64,000 nucleotides of DNA from Lederbergia citri (GCF_018343625.1 NZ_JAGYPG010000001.1:3102-67101); one strand, 5' to 3'; shown: positions 7,240-14,795, counted from the stretch's first letter. The notes: a model not told the origin generated them from the letters alone. Translations and numbers: made by a program.

Positions 7240-8360
7240 ACATATGGCGGAATTTGAGCGCACGTAAGAAGTTGATTGATACGTTTAAGTCTGCGGGCTT
7301 GTACCTTACTTTCGGAGAAAATAGAGTGTATCCGAAAATTCATTCGGTAAAATCTACCGAACGGGCTACGGAATATGTATTCACGTTACCTAACGGACTC
7401 GATCCCGCGCTAATAAAAAAGAACTATTTCGCATTCGTCCAGCATTTCGGCAAATCAATCGAACTGGACGGTGAATACAAGCGATATACATTATCAGTAC
7501 GGAGCAAGGCGCCCGCAGAATTACCGTATGACTTCGAGGAAATTAAGCCGTTCATTGACGACTATAAACTCGGAATTGTCTGCGGAATAGACCGTAAGGG
7601 TCATTATGTAGCGTTTGATTTAACTATACAGCCTCATATATTGATTGCAGGCGAAACAGGCTCGGGCAAATCAACGCAATTACGCTCGATATTGACGACG
7701 CTGATTAAGACGAAAAAGCCGTCGGAATTGGAGCTTTACTTAGGTGATTGCAAAAAATCCGAGTTTCATTTATTTCGAAAGGTAGAGCATGTGAAATGCG
7801 TTTATAGCAGTTCGTCCGATATTAGGTCGATGCTTGACCAAGTTAAGCGCGAACTGGATGAACGCAGCGATTTAACGGAACTATTCGAAGTGGGACATAT
7901 CGACGACTTGCCCGCGGAGCATAGGCGACCTTATATCGTGGTATGTATCGACGAGTTCGTAATGTTACGCAAAGACGAGGACATCATGGATATTTTAACG
8001 GAAATAGTAGCAATCGGACGCACGCTCGGAGTATTTGCAATATTATCGATGCAGCGACCAAGCGCAAAGGTCCTCGATACTACTATCCGGGCGAATTTAA
8101 CCGTGTCAATGGGTTTTAAATTGCGCGATATTACAGAATCTAAAATAGTCAATACGCCAAACGCGCACATGATCGAACATAGTGGATACTTCATTATGAA
8201 TAGCAATAAAGTTTACGGACTGCAGGCGCCATATTTACGGATGGAGAAGGCGAAAGAGTTGCTTAATCCGTTCATGGTATCGAAGCGCCAGCCGAAGAAA
8301 GTCGAGCCAGCTACGGAAATATTAACGGAAAAGGACGTGTTTCTCGATGCGATTGACTAA
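7236..8360 (+). CDS. FtsK/SpoIIIE-type DNA translocase
   Basis: 374 residues. The start at 7236 overlaps the preceding stop as ATGA. The motor domain has Walker A GETGSGKST (139-147), Walker B YIVVCIDEF (233-241) and the QRP box (273-275). No N-terminal membrane segments and no gamma domain are seen, unlike chromosomal FtsK. Mobile elements use such short translocases for plasmid replication or partition, conjugation coupling (TcpA-like), or double-stranded DNA transfer as in actinomycete AICEs. Coupling to the membrane protein before it and the replication-relaxation gene after it (14-base overlap) indicates one functional unit acting on the element's DNA. Confidence 0.92.
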   Translation: MNIWRNLSARKKLIDTFKSAGLYLTFGENRVYPKIHSVKSTERATEYVFTLPNGLDPALIKKNYFAFVQHFGKSIELDGEYKRYTLSVRSKAPAELPYDFEEIKPFIDDYKLGIVCGIDRKGHYVAFDLTIQPHILIAGETGSGKSTQLRSILTTLIKTKKPSELELYLGDCKKSEFHLFRKVEHVKCVYSSSSDIRSMLDQVKRELDERSDLTELFEVGHIDDLPAEHRRPYIVVCIDEFVMLRKDEDIMDILTEIVAIGRTLGVFAILSMQRPSAKVLDTTIRANLTVSMGFKLRDITESKIVNTPNAHMIEHSGYFIMNSNKVYGLQAPYLRMEKAKELLNPFMVSKRQPKKVEPATEILTEKDVFLDAID

Positions 8361-8982
8361 GAGAGATAAAGCGATTATAAGCGATTTAAACAAGTTCCGC
8401 GTAATGGACCGCGATTCGATAGCCGAATTACACTTCGCAGGCTTAAAAAATCCGAACTATGCAGCGAATAACGTCTTGCTCCGGCTCTTACGTGACGGAC
8501 ATATTCAACGGTCGACTGCGTTTGTGCCTTACGTTTATTTCGGACCGGACGTTAATATGAAGAAGAATAGCGCAAAGATCGGACATTTCCTCGCAATAGT
8601 CGAAGTATATAAGGAGATACGTCGGCTGGGGCAGCTTGACACATTTCTCGTTGAGCCTAAGTACGGCGACAAAGGAAAAGTGGAACCCGACATTTACTGC
8701 GAGTACCGCAAGACGCCTTTCTTTATCGAGGTGCAAAAGACCGTATATTCAGAACGGCAAATGTCCGATAAAATGGCGAGGTATATCGCATTATATAACG
8801 ATGGCATATTAAAACCGTTTCCGCGCGTTCTTATTTTGTCGGAGCAGCGATATGCAATCGATGCTAAATATCCGATGAAAGTTTTTCAGGCGCAAACATT
8901 TAGCGGATTTATTGGCTCGTTGAATAAGGATCAACGTCCGATAGAAAAGGGAAACGCTGGAATTAAGGTGAAAATCGGATAA
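8347..8982 (+). CDS. replication-relaxation family protein
   Basis: 211 residues, overlapping the FtsK-like gene by 14 bases. The N-terminal winged-helix region (RLTKRDKAIISDLNKFRVMD...LLRDGHI) and the following part with KVEPDIYCEYRKTPFFIEVQ match the plasmid/phage Replic_Relax family (Pfam PF13814). The PD..E..Q-like segment hints at a nuclease-type fold. The family is linked to replication initiation and DNA relaxation, and it commonly stands beside FtsK-like genes on Firmicute elements. Target DNA and activity here are unproven. Confidence 0.85.
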   Translation: MRLTKRDKAIISDLNKFRVMDRDSIAELHFAGLKNPNYAANNVLLRLLRDGHIQRSTAFVPYVYFGPDVNMKKNSAKIGHFLAIVEVYKEIRRLGQLDTFLVEPKYGDKGKVEPDIYCEYRKTPFFIEVQKTVYSERQMSDKMARYIALYNDGILKPFPRVLILSEQRYAIDAKYPMKVFQAQTFSGFIGSLNKDQRPIEKGNAGIKVKIG

Positions 8983-8990
8983 TAGAAAGC

Positions 8991-9029
8991 AAAAAGGCGA
9001 CCTCATTTCGAAAACGGGGTCGCTTTTTT
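8991..9029 (+). terminator. bidirectional terminator
   Basis: AAAAAGGCGACC pairs with GGTCGCTTTTTT around a short loop, just after the replication-relaxation stop. It also lies downstream of the minus-strand repressor gene at 9067, so it serves both convergent units. Confidence 0.85.
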
Positions 9030-9066
9030 AGTGTTCCTGCTCAAAAAAATTTCGCAATAAAAATTT

Positions 9067-9294
9067 TCACTTTGGGTTGTCGTTTTTTACATGTTCGATA
9101 ATGTCTCCTACGTTACAATCTAACGCAGTACATAATTTATCTAATGTATCGAACTCTATCCCGTTATTTTTTCCGTTAATAATCTTCGATATTCCGTTTC
9201 GGTGCATTTCAGCCTTCTCCGCAAGTGTTCCGATGTTATAACCTTTTTCCTTCATGACTTTCTCTAAATTAATTCTAATTCCATTAATAATCAT
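9067..9294 (-). CDS. Cro/CI-type (XRE) repressor
   Basis: 75 residues, starting at 9294 behind GGAGGG. The HTH reads GTLAEKAEMHRNGISKIING, with the C-terminal helix LDKLCTALDCNVGDII, typical of YozG-like/XRE regulators. It is divergent from the small-gene operon starting at 9470. Three palindromes of the ACACTAAGGTGT type lie in the shared promoter region, one inside the promoter spacer, so this protein is very likely the repressor acting there. Confidence 0.9.
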   Translation of the reverse strand: MIINGIRINLEKVMKEKGYNIGTLAEKAEMHRNGISKIINGKNNGIEFDTLDKLCTALDCNVGDIIEHVKNDNPK

Positions 9295-9340
9295 AATAAA
9301 TCCCTCCGGAATAATAGTATTTATCAATTATAACTAATAT

Positions 9341-9441
9341 ACACTAAGGTGTGTTTCATTTTTAATAATTATTTTATAAAAAGTGTTGACTATGCACACT
9401 AAGGTGTGTAAAATAAAAATTAAGTTGAACACTATGGTGTT
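9341..9441. promoter_or_regulatory. three operator palindromes for the divergent repressor
   Basis: Dyads ACACTAAGGTGT (9341-9352), CACACTAAGGTGTG (9395-9408) and AACACTATGGTGTT (9428-9441). The first is 47 bases upstream of the repressor start, the second sits in the promoter spacer, and the third is just downstream of the promoter. This is the spacing expected for cooperative repression and autoregulation. Confidence 0.85.
9386..9414 (+). promoter_or_regulatory. sigma-A promoter with operator in its spacer
   Basis: TTGACT (9386-9391), 17-bp spacer, TAAAAT (9409-9414). The spacer is almost entirely the second operator palindrome. It drives the small-gene operon beginning at 9470. Confidence 0.85.
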
Positions 9442-9469
9442 TACAAAAGCGAAAAAGGAGGTTATCAAA

Positions 9470-9565
9470 ATGGAAATATCGGCTTTCATATTTGCGAATC
9501 TATGTACGCTTTTCATTGGTTATTTCATCGGAAACATGGGCCAAGGTAAGGAGGTCGAAAAGTAG
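9470..9565 (+). CDS. 31-residue membrane peptide
   Basis: A strong RBS (AAAAAGGAGG) precedes the ATG at 9470. The product is one hydrophobic helix (residues ~4-22, ISAFIFANLCTLFIGYFIGN) with a charged tail ending KEVEK. It is the first gene behind the repressor-controlled promoter. A single-pass micropeptide could be a regulator, toxin-like or a membrane tag; nothing decides between these. Confidence 0.7.
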   Translation: MEISAFIFANLCTLFIGYFIGNMGQGKEVEK

Positions 9566-9622
9566 TTAGGTTAAAGGTTAATAAGTTACGAAATACGAAA
9601 ATATTATCGGAGGGATTGCGAA

Positions 9623-9859
9623 ATGAGGTTTAACCACATCGAATTAGTCGAAATTGAAGAAGGGCGCGGAGTTGTAATCGAGACAGCGAAACTATTGCCG
9701 GGCGTAACTCTAAAAGTCTACGATCAACAGGACGCGGAGCTGGTCGTCGAAAAAATAGATATACCGTTTAAGTGGACGGAAAAGACGCAAGACATGTTCG
9801 GCAAGCTGGACGAATTAAAGGCTGTAGATTTATTCGAAATAGTGAGGGCGTGCATGTGA
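9623..9859 (+). CDS. hypothetical protein
   Basis: 78 residues, RBS GGAGGG. Acidic, beta-rich appearance, with no recognised domain. Second gene of the repressor-controlled operon. Its stop TGA overlaps the GTG start of the next gene. Confidence 0.75.
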   Translation: MRFNHIELVEIEEGRGVVIETAKLLPGVTLKVYDQQDAELVVEKIDIPFKWTEKTQDMFGKLDELKAVDLFEIVRACM

Positions 9860-10140
9860 GACCGGTAATCATCCGTATGTGGGATTTAAACGAAGCGCCT
9901 GACGATCAGATTATCGATACTGATGCCTGCATACTATCGGATAAAACGGCAGTATCAGTCGACGAGCTTGGCATAACGTTTTATTACTTCAATCGTTCTA
10001 TTGGCGAGGACGAGGAAGTACTGGAATATAGCGAAACTAAGCGTTTTGAATTATTGGCGGATAGAAATAACTTTCCTGCGATAAATGTTATGGAATTGGC
10101 GACTATGACTATCGCAGACTTGGCAGAGTATTTACGGTAA
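9856..10140 (+). CDS. hypothetical protein
   Basis: 94 residues from a GTG start at 9856, overlapping the preceding stop as GTGA; an earlier in-frame ATG at 9772 would overlap the upstream gene by 88 bases and lacks an RBS. Acidic protein with no recognised family. Translational coupling suggests it acts with the 78-residue protein. Confidence 0.7.
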   Translation: MRPVIIRMWDLNEAPDDQIIDTDACILSDKTAVSVDELGITFYYFNRSIGEDEEVLEYSETKRFELLADRNNFPAINVMELATMTIADLAEYLR

Positions 10141-10168
10141 ATATCAATATTATCGAGGGGGAATCGAA

Positions 10169-10390
10169 ATGAAACGAATATCTTATCGCAAGACGGTCGT
10201 AGGATGGTATAATTTCGATAATGAGGCAGGCGAGACATATAACGTTAATCCGGAGACATTTCGAGAAATAACGGGCGTAAGTAAGCGGGCGGTCATGGGA
10301 TGCGTAGAACTAACCGAAGATGAATTACAGACACTAACCGCGGCATCTCGTTTTATTAAACTACCGGAGGGACATAAATGGGCGAGTTAA
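10169..10390 (+). CDS. hypothetical protein
   Basis: 73 residues, RBS GAGGGGG. The region NPETFREITGVSKRAVMGCV may be a small helix pair. No family recognised. It overlaps the following gene by 13 bases. Confidence 0.7.
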   Translation: MKRISYRKTVVGWYNFDNEAGETYNVNPETFREITGVSKRAVMGCVELTEDELQTLTAASRFIKLPEGHKWAS

Positions 10391-10758
10391 GCGATCGTTT
10401 ATATGAAAAGCCTTTCGAGAGTTTACGCAGTACACATGCGGAAGTGAAACGTACTTATTATAAGTTAAAGGCGGAAATGTCTAGGACTGATAAGCAGATA
10501 AGCGAACTTTATCACGAATTAGAAAAGGTCGATTTAAACGAGGATATAGGCTATCAATATTCGATAGCATTGCAGAATTTACTCCGCAGGCGACGCGTCA
10601 TTAAGGACGAGTTTATCCCTATCGATATAATGTTCCAGAGCTTGTCCGAGTCGATAGAGAGCTTAAAGGAACGTATCGGTCGAAATCGGGAAAAGAGCGA
10701 GGAAATAAGAGCGTCGCTTAATGTACAGTTAAGGATCGCTGAATTTTTAAACGTATAA
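10378..10758 (+). CDS. coiled-coil hypothetical protein
   Basis: 126 residues, RBS CCGGAGGG inside the preceding gene. Nearly all helical, with heptad-like spacing at ~15-55 and ~85-120 (YYKLKAEMSRTDKQISELYH and SIESLKERIGRNREKSEEI). Last gene of the operon. A structural or scaffolding function is possible; no family is recognised. Confidence 0.75.
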   Translation: MGELSDRLYEKPFESLRSTHAEVKRTYYKLKAEMSRTDKQISELYHELEKVDLNEDIGYQYSIALQNLLRRRRVIKDEFIPIDIMFQSLSESIESLKERIGRNREKSEEIRASLNVQLRIAEFLNV

Positions 10759-10783
10759 GCAAGGTAATAGCCCGATGATGCGG

Positions 10784-10950
10784 CCTAACGATTTGGCGAA
10801 CGTTAGGAAAGGCACGCGGAGGGCAAGGGCAATGTAGGAGCGGCACTCCTTTTGGCGACATTGCTTCGAATATAAGCGGCTAACGTGCGGCAACACGTAT
10901 AAGCTGCGGTTACATAGAGGCGATCCTTTGGCGGGGATCGTCTTTATTAG
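10784..10950 (+). ncRNA. candidate structured RNA: four hairpins with TTTGGCG boxes
   Basis: There are four consecutive helices. H1: CCTAACG/CGTTAGG (10784-10807). H2: GCAATGT/ACATTGC (10829-10864) with inner AGGAG/CTCCT. H3: GCGGCT/AGCTGC (10876-10907) with inner ACGTG/CACGT. H4: GGCGATCC/GGATCGTC (10919-10942). TTTGGCG appears unpaired in H1 (10792), H2 (10851) and H4 (10927). CGGCA sits in the loops of H2 and H3. H4 is followed by TCTTTATT. No protein reading is supportable. It may be an RNA, a replication origin or a packaging site. Confidence 0.6.
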
Positions 10951-11371
10951 ATTAACACAGCGAACGTTTGTTTGTAAACGAAAACTATTCGACATTGTTT
11001 TTCCCTATATTAGCGAAGAAAGTCAGGGTCGGAAAATGGCAGCCGGTCGTCCTTCTTCATATAAAAAGACATATTGTCACAGAATGTTCACAAATTATTA
11101 CGAAACACATGCCAAAAATTGGTCTGCACGTATCCTACATAAGTAAGAAGAAAAAATATATTTTAACTGTTAATCCATTGGTATTATTGGCTTTTTATAT
11201 TAATTGGAAAAAATTAGGATGTACCACTTTTTCTTTATGCATTGGTTATAAATAGTATAGGGTAAAATTTTCTACTCCGAAATTGCGGAAAGAGTGAATT
11301 TTGTATATAAGACGGTAGGAAGGAATTTTTCCCGACAACAAATAAAAACAACTAAAAGGAGACGATGAAAA
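10951..11371. other. AT-rich non-coding stretch
   Basis: About 420 bases between the structured region and the gene at 11372. Two overlapping open frames (10928-11255) have no RBS and unlikely compositions, so I call no gene. The part from 11240 on presumably holds the promoter of the next gene (TATAAATAGTATAG near 11248). Confidence 0.5.
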
Positions 11372-11620
11372 ATGACCAATTTAACTGTACTTGAAGGCGG
11401 AAGAAATAAACTAACGAGTCACATTTACGAGGTACATGACAGCGATGGAAATATCGTTGATGTTATGCGATTTGAAACACCGGAGATAGCTGCGGAATTT
11501 CAGTCAGGTATAAAAGGTGAATATTACGTAAAGCCTCATACACTATCCGTAGAAGAACTGCTCGATATTGTCTTAGACCTTTACGTATATGAGTTATGCG
11601 GGGATATGGACGAGGAATAA
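11372..11620 (+). CDS. hypothetical protein
   Basis: 82 residues, RBS AAAAGGAGACG. Acidic, ends DMDEE; no recognised domain. It stands alone between a non-coding stretch and a further small gene. Confidence 0.75.
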   Translation: MTNLTVLEGGRNKLTSHIYEVHDSDGNIVDVMRFETPEIAAEFQSGIKGEYYVKPHTLSVEELLDIVLDLYVYELCGDMDEE

Positions 11621-11678
11621 AGGATCTTGCTTTAGGTCGGTTCGCTATCTATAAATAATGAAAAAGGAGAGAGAACTA

Positions 11679-11939
11679 ATGAGGACGATGATTGACGGTA
11701 CAGAAATCAATGATTTTACATTTCAAATGGAATTTGATAGCGGAGGTAATCCCGAATATTCATATTGCGTTTGGATTTACCAAGGAGATGAGTCCCTACT
11801 TTACTATGACGGAAGCATTCAGGCTAGAAGATATTTCAAAACAAATTACAGTAAAAGTCATTTTCGCAACTTCTGTATTAAGTTCGCAAATAACAAAGAA
11901 TATCGAGACGCATTTCTAAAAGAAAAAAGAATGTATTGA
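11679..11939 (+). CDS. hypothetical protein
   Basis: 86 residues from the ATG at 11679, chosen because AAAAAGGAGAG stands just upstream; the frame opens seven codons earlier. Rich in Tyr and Phe, no recognised family. A strong terminator follows at 11999. Confidence 0.7.
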   Translation: MRTMIDGTEINDFTFQMEFDSGGNPEYSYCVWIYQGDESLLYYDGSIQARRYFKTNYSKSHFRNFCIKFANNKEYRDAFLKEKRMY

Positions 11940-11998
11940 AAAATTTCGATAGATTAGTATATTATCCGTTCCAGTCGTCGCTTAATGTATAGGTATGA

Positions 11999-12045
11999 CG
12001 ATGCCGCGTATTACTCACAACTCCTGCGCGGTGTCGATTTTTTTT
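11999..12045 (+). terminator. Rho-independent terminator
   Basis: CGATGCCGCG pairs with CGCGGTGTCG (two G-U pairs) and is followed by eight T residues. It ends the 11372-11939 unit. Confidence 0.85.
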
Positions 12046-12089
12046 CCGATATAGTAAGCAATTTATACCAATGAGAGGAGATTGTCCGA

Positions 12090-12317
12090 ATGAACAGCGA
12101 ATTATTTCGATTTATCCGAGTATCAAGGCGATTGACGCAGCGGGAATATGCGAAAATGCTCGTGGTTAGTCACGGTCTAGTAGCGCAGATCGAGGCGGGA
12201 TTTAAGCCGCTTACATCGAGAACAGCCGAAAAAGTCCGTCTAGCTTTCGATTTAACAGACGAGGAACTGGCGGAAATAAAACGAGTTTTAAAAGTGGTTT
12301 ATACAAAGGCGGATTAA
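12090..12317 (+). CDS. Cro/CI-type (XRE) regulator
   Basis: 75 residues, RBS AGAGGAGA. HTH: LTQREYAKMLVVSHGLVAQIEAGFKPLT. No dimerisation or protease domain beyond it. One of at least four such regulators in the element. On the plus strand ahead of the primase region, it may control replication gene expression. Confidence 0.88.
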   Translation: MNSELFRFIRVSRRLTQREYAKMLVVSHGLVAQIEAGFKPLTSRTAEKVRLAFDLTDEELAEIKRVLKVVYTKAD

Positions 12318-12771
12318 ACGCGGTCGTCCTGTTATAGTCGAAGGTAGATTGACTGTATCATGGTATTTACTTCCATATTTACCAATTTCGGCAGTAGTTA
12401 AAATTTACCAACGAGTATACTTTTTAAAGTTTTTATAGGACTTTAGACTCATTTTTGAAGTGGGTTGTTCACAATTTAGACACAGACACTAGGACTAAAG
12501 GTAAAATTTTACCTAAAATATGTAAATTACTTACAGAAAAAGGGATTCCCAATTTACTACAAGTAGGGAGACTATTATTTTTTAGGAGTAGTCTGCTTGT
12601 CGGCTTGTTTTCGGATGATTTTTCCGAGCATGCCGTTTTAAACGCTTTTAAAAGCCCGTACAGGCGTTTTAACGTCGAAATAGGGTCAACATAGCGGACA
12701 ACCCTTAAAACGGCTATATCACGCTTTAAATAAGCGGTAGCCATTTCACTATAACAGAGGAGGTGTTTTTT
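12318..12771. other. non-coding stretch with branched fold
   Basis: GCCGTTTTAA (12632-12641) pairs exactly with TTAAAACGGC (12705-12714). Inside are AACGC/GCGTT and AGGGT/ACCCT hairpins, giving a branched structure with competing pairings. AGGTAAAATTTTACCT is a palindrome near 12500. An 79-codon frame (12455-12694) has no RBS and is not called. The fold lies about 60 bases ahead of a 13-codon ORF, an attenuator-like arrangement. Confidence 0.45.
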
Positions 12772-12813
12772 ATGTTTTTCATTAGTACAGATTTAAACAT
12801 AATTCTTCATTAA
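12772..12813 (+). CDS. 13-residue leader-like ORF
   Basis: A very strong RBS (AGAGGAGGTG) precedes ATG and 13 codons (MFFISTDLNIILH). Such a strong RBS on a very short hydrophobic frame, 83 bases before the gene at 12896 and just after a branched fold, suggests a translated leader peptide. It could also be the decayed start of a lost gene. Confidence 0.4.
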   Translation: MFFISTDLNIILH

Positions 12814-12895
12814 TATCATATCGAAAAAATACCTACCTGTCAAGCGGAATTATCCGTTCTGGTCACCACATTATTAATAGGAGGTTATAAACAAT

Positions 12896-13090
12896 ATGAA
12901 TCTACCGGACTTAAAAATTATTACGGACATATTTACGGCAATGGATATGATCGAAGCTGGCTTTAAAAAAGACTATCTCGGCAAAACAGAAAGCGAGTTG
13001 CGGCCCGGCAAGTATCTCTATGTATTTCGTGATAGTCCCGAATTGTCAGAGGAATTGGCGTCATATCCGTCCTCTACGTACTTGGATTAG
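12896..13090 (+). CDS. small DUF5659-like protein, copy 1
   Basis: 64 residues, RBS AGGAGG. It aligns loosely with the next small gene: both share an A..(L/M)...GFK motif, then PG(K/N), a VF strand, S..L and EL. The fold looks like the small phage/plasmid DUF5659 type, from memory. Role unknown. It sits in the run of genes leading into the primase. Confidence 0.7.
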   Translation: MNLPDLKIITDIFTAMDMIEAGFKKDYLGKTESELRPGKYLYVFRDSPELSEELASYPSSTYLD

Positions 13091-13093
13091 TAT

Positions 13094-13123
13094 ATATAAG
13101 TTATTACCACCGAAAACCAACAC
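13094..13123 (+). repeat. 30-bp element-specific motif, degenerate copy
   Basis: Begins ATATAAGTTATTACCACCGA, a diverged version of the motif at 5059, 5121 and 14766. It lies 16 bases before the start codon at 13139. Confidence 0.55.
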
Positions 13124-13138
13124 AAAGGAGGATGAAAG

Positions 13139-13306
13139 ATGAAGTGTATTTTAAGTTACCGCGTCGCCAAGCATTTACTTTCGAAAGGTTTTAAGATTGT
13201 GGACATCGACACCTCACGCAAAATTCCAGGCAATATTGTCTTTGTGTTTGAGCAGTCGGAAGCATTAAATTACGAGTTAGAGAAAATAACAAGAAAGGGT
13301 GAATGA
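13139..13306 (+). CDS. small DUF5659-like protein, copy 2
   Basis: 55 residues, RBS AAAGGAGGA. The sequence LLSKGFKIVDIDTSRKIPGN followed by a VFVFEQS strand resembles the DUF5659 family and the neighbouring 64-residue protein, so the two are probably paralogues. It ends four bases before the primase start; the genes are co-transcribed and likely coupled. Confidence 0.75.
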   Translation: MKCILSYRVAKHLLSKGFKIVDIDTSRKIPGNIVFVFEQSEALNYELEKITRKGE

Positions 13307-13309
13307 ATA

Positions 13310-14731
13310 TTGAAACCACCGAAAAATAACAGCCAAACTATCGAAAAACTAAATGAATTATATGTCACTACGCGCCGCAAGTATCTCGTTCAAACGGAAA
13401 GCACGTATTTTACAAACAGTCGAAACAAGTCCGCGAATGTATGGACGTTAAATGACGGTATGCTCGCAAGGCATTTAGAGGGGCTTAACACATACGGAGT
13501 ATTCAATGCGAACGGTACTAACAAGTTTATTACCTTCGATGTCGACTTCGAGGACGATACGCAAGCTGCCAAACGCGCGACTATGGAAATTATCGCCACG
13601 TTAATTATGCGGTATAACATCACTATCGAAGATATTCACGTAAGTGTTAGCGGGAGCAAAGGCTATCATATCGACTTATTTTTCGATGAAGCATTACCGG
13701 TCGAAAAAGTCGAAAAGTTTTATAACAACGTCATCAAAGACGCGGGCTATTCGTCCGATAAGGTGGAGTTTCGCCCGACGTGGACGCAAGGCGTTAAATT
13801 ACCGCTAGGCATACACCAACGTACGGGGAGCCGTTGCTGGTTCGTTAATCCGCGAACGCTCGAGCCGATAAAGTCATTTTACTATCTAAACGAAGTTAAA
13901 CCGTTGCCAGCCGCGCTAATTAAAGACGGTGCTGTCGAACTTACTGACGAGCAGGAAGCGGAGTTTCGGGAGATTGAAGCGCGCACGGACACGACTATAA
14001 CCGCCGTCGATGCTTCGGACGCATTACAAAGATCAGCCGAAATATTAAAGGCTGGCCGCTTAGTTGCTTCGAATACGCGCCATAGTACAACGGTCAAGCT
14101 CGCTATATTCTTTAATTCGCAGGGATTTGAACAAGATGAAGCGGTCGAGGCGATTATGGATGTACTTCTTAATACACCGCGCGAATACTTCAGTAAAGGA
14201 AGTAAGCCGGAATTTTGGCGTAAGGAAGCCGAACGTATTGTAAATCTTGCTTTTGACCGTGATTATAAGTTAGGAAACATGGATAGGCCTATTACGATAT
14301 ACAGGTCGGAAATTATCGAGGTATTGAATGTGGGTACATTTCGACAGAAACAGCTTGCCTATGCAATGCTTATCACGTCTAAAAGGTATGGTAAGGTATT
14401 CTATTTGACGATTAAGAGTGCTAAAAAGATGTTAGGCATAAAATCGAACGAAACAATACAGAGCGGAATCAAGAAGTTAATCGAAAAAGGCTTTATTGAG
14501 TACACGCGGAAAAATGAAGTTGACATCGCAAGAAGTAGGGAAGTCGGCCACAAATTCTATAAACCTAATAAATATAGATTGCTAGTAAGTGAACCGGCCG
14601 AAGGTGAGCAAAGTGTAGAGGTAACAGCAAAACATTCATTAGTAGAGGTAGCGCGGCTATTGCTGGATGAAAATGAAATTAAGCAACATGTTAACCGCCG
14701 AGAGTTTACCAATCGTTTTAAGGTATCGTAA
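13310..14731 (+). CDS. primase-polymerase of the archaeo-eukaryotic primase (AEP) superfamily
   Basis: 473 residues from a TTG start with GAAAGGGTG upstream. AEP hallmarks: the metal-binding DVD (77-79, in FITFDVDFED), the SGSKGYH box (114-120), and PLGIH (165-169) after EFRPTWTQGVKL. These are the three motifs of primase-polymerase active sites on plasmids and phages. Residues ~235-320 form a PriCT-like helical part. The C-terminus (~335-440) resembles a winged helix. It should prime and perhaps initiate replication of the excised element. No separate helicase gene is recognised, so host or helper helicase may be used. Confidence 0.87.
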   Translation: MKPPKNNSQTIEKLNELYVTTRRKYLVQTESTYFTNSRNKSANVWTLNDGMLARHLEGLNTYGVFNANGTNKFITFDVDFEDDTQAAKRATMEIIATLIMRYNITIEDIHVSVSGSKGYHIDLFFDEALPVEKVEKFYNNVIKDAGYSSDKVEFRPTWTQGVKLPLGIHQRTGSRCWFVNPRTLEPIKSFYYLNEVKPLPAALIKDGAVELTDEQEAEFREIEARTDTTITAVDASDALQRSAEILKAGRLVASNTRHSTTVKLAIFFNSQGFEQDEAVEAIMDVLLNTPREYFSKGSKPEFWRKEAERIVNLAFDRDYKLGNMDRPITIYRSEIIEVLNVGTFRQKQLAYAMLITSKRYGKVFYLTIKSAKKMLGIKSNETIQSGIKKLIEKGFIEYTRKNEVDIARSREVGHKFYKPNKYRLLVSEPAEGEQSVEVTAKHSLVEVARLLLDENEIKQHVNRREFTNRFKVS

Positions 14732-14765
14732 GAGTCACCTCCGTTACTCACGGATTAATTAGTAT

Positions 14766-14795
14766 ATATAAGTTCTTAGTACCGAAAACGTACAT
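14766..14795 (+). repeat. 30-bp element-specific motif, copy 3
   Basis: One base differs from the copies at 5059 and 5121 (ACGTACAT rather than ATGTACAT at the end). It lies between the primase stop and the gene at 14848, followed by a TATAAT at 14804. Confidence 0.8.

Noticed and set aside
10928..11255. Two overlapping 72- and 95-codon frames
   Set aside because: No RBS, start within the last hairpin of the structured region, low-complexity products.
10709..11985. Shared 14-mer CGTCGCTTAATGTA at ~10710 and ~11976
   Set aside because: In a 20-kb element one such match is expected by chance; one copy is inside a coding sequence.
12455..12694. 79-codon plus-strand frame
   Set aside because: No RBS; it overlaps the branched fold, which explains the sequence better.
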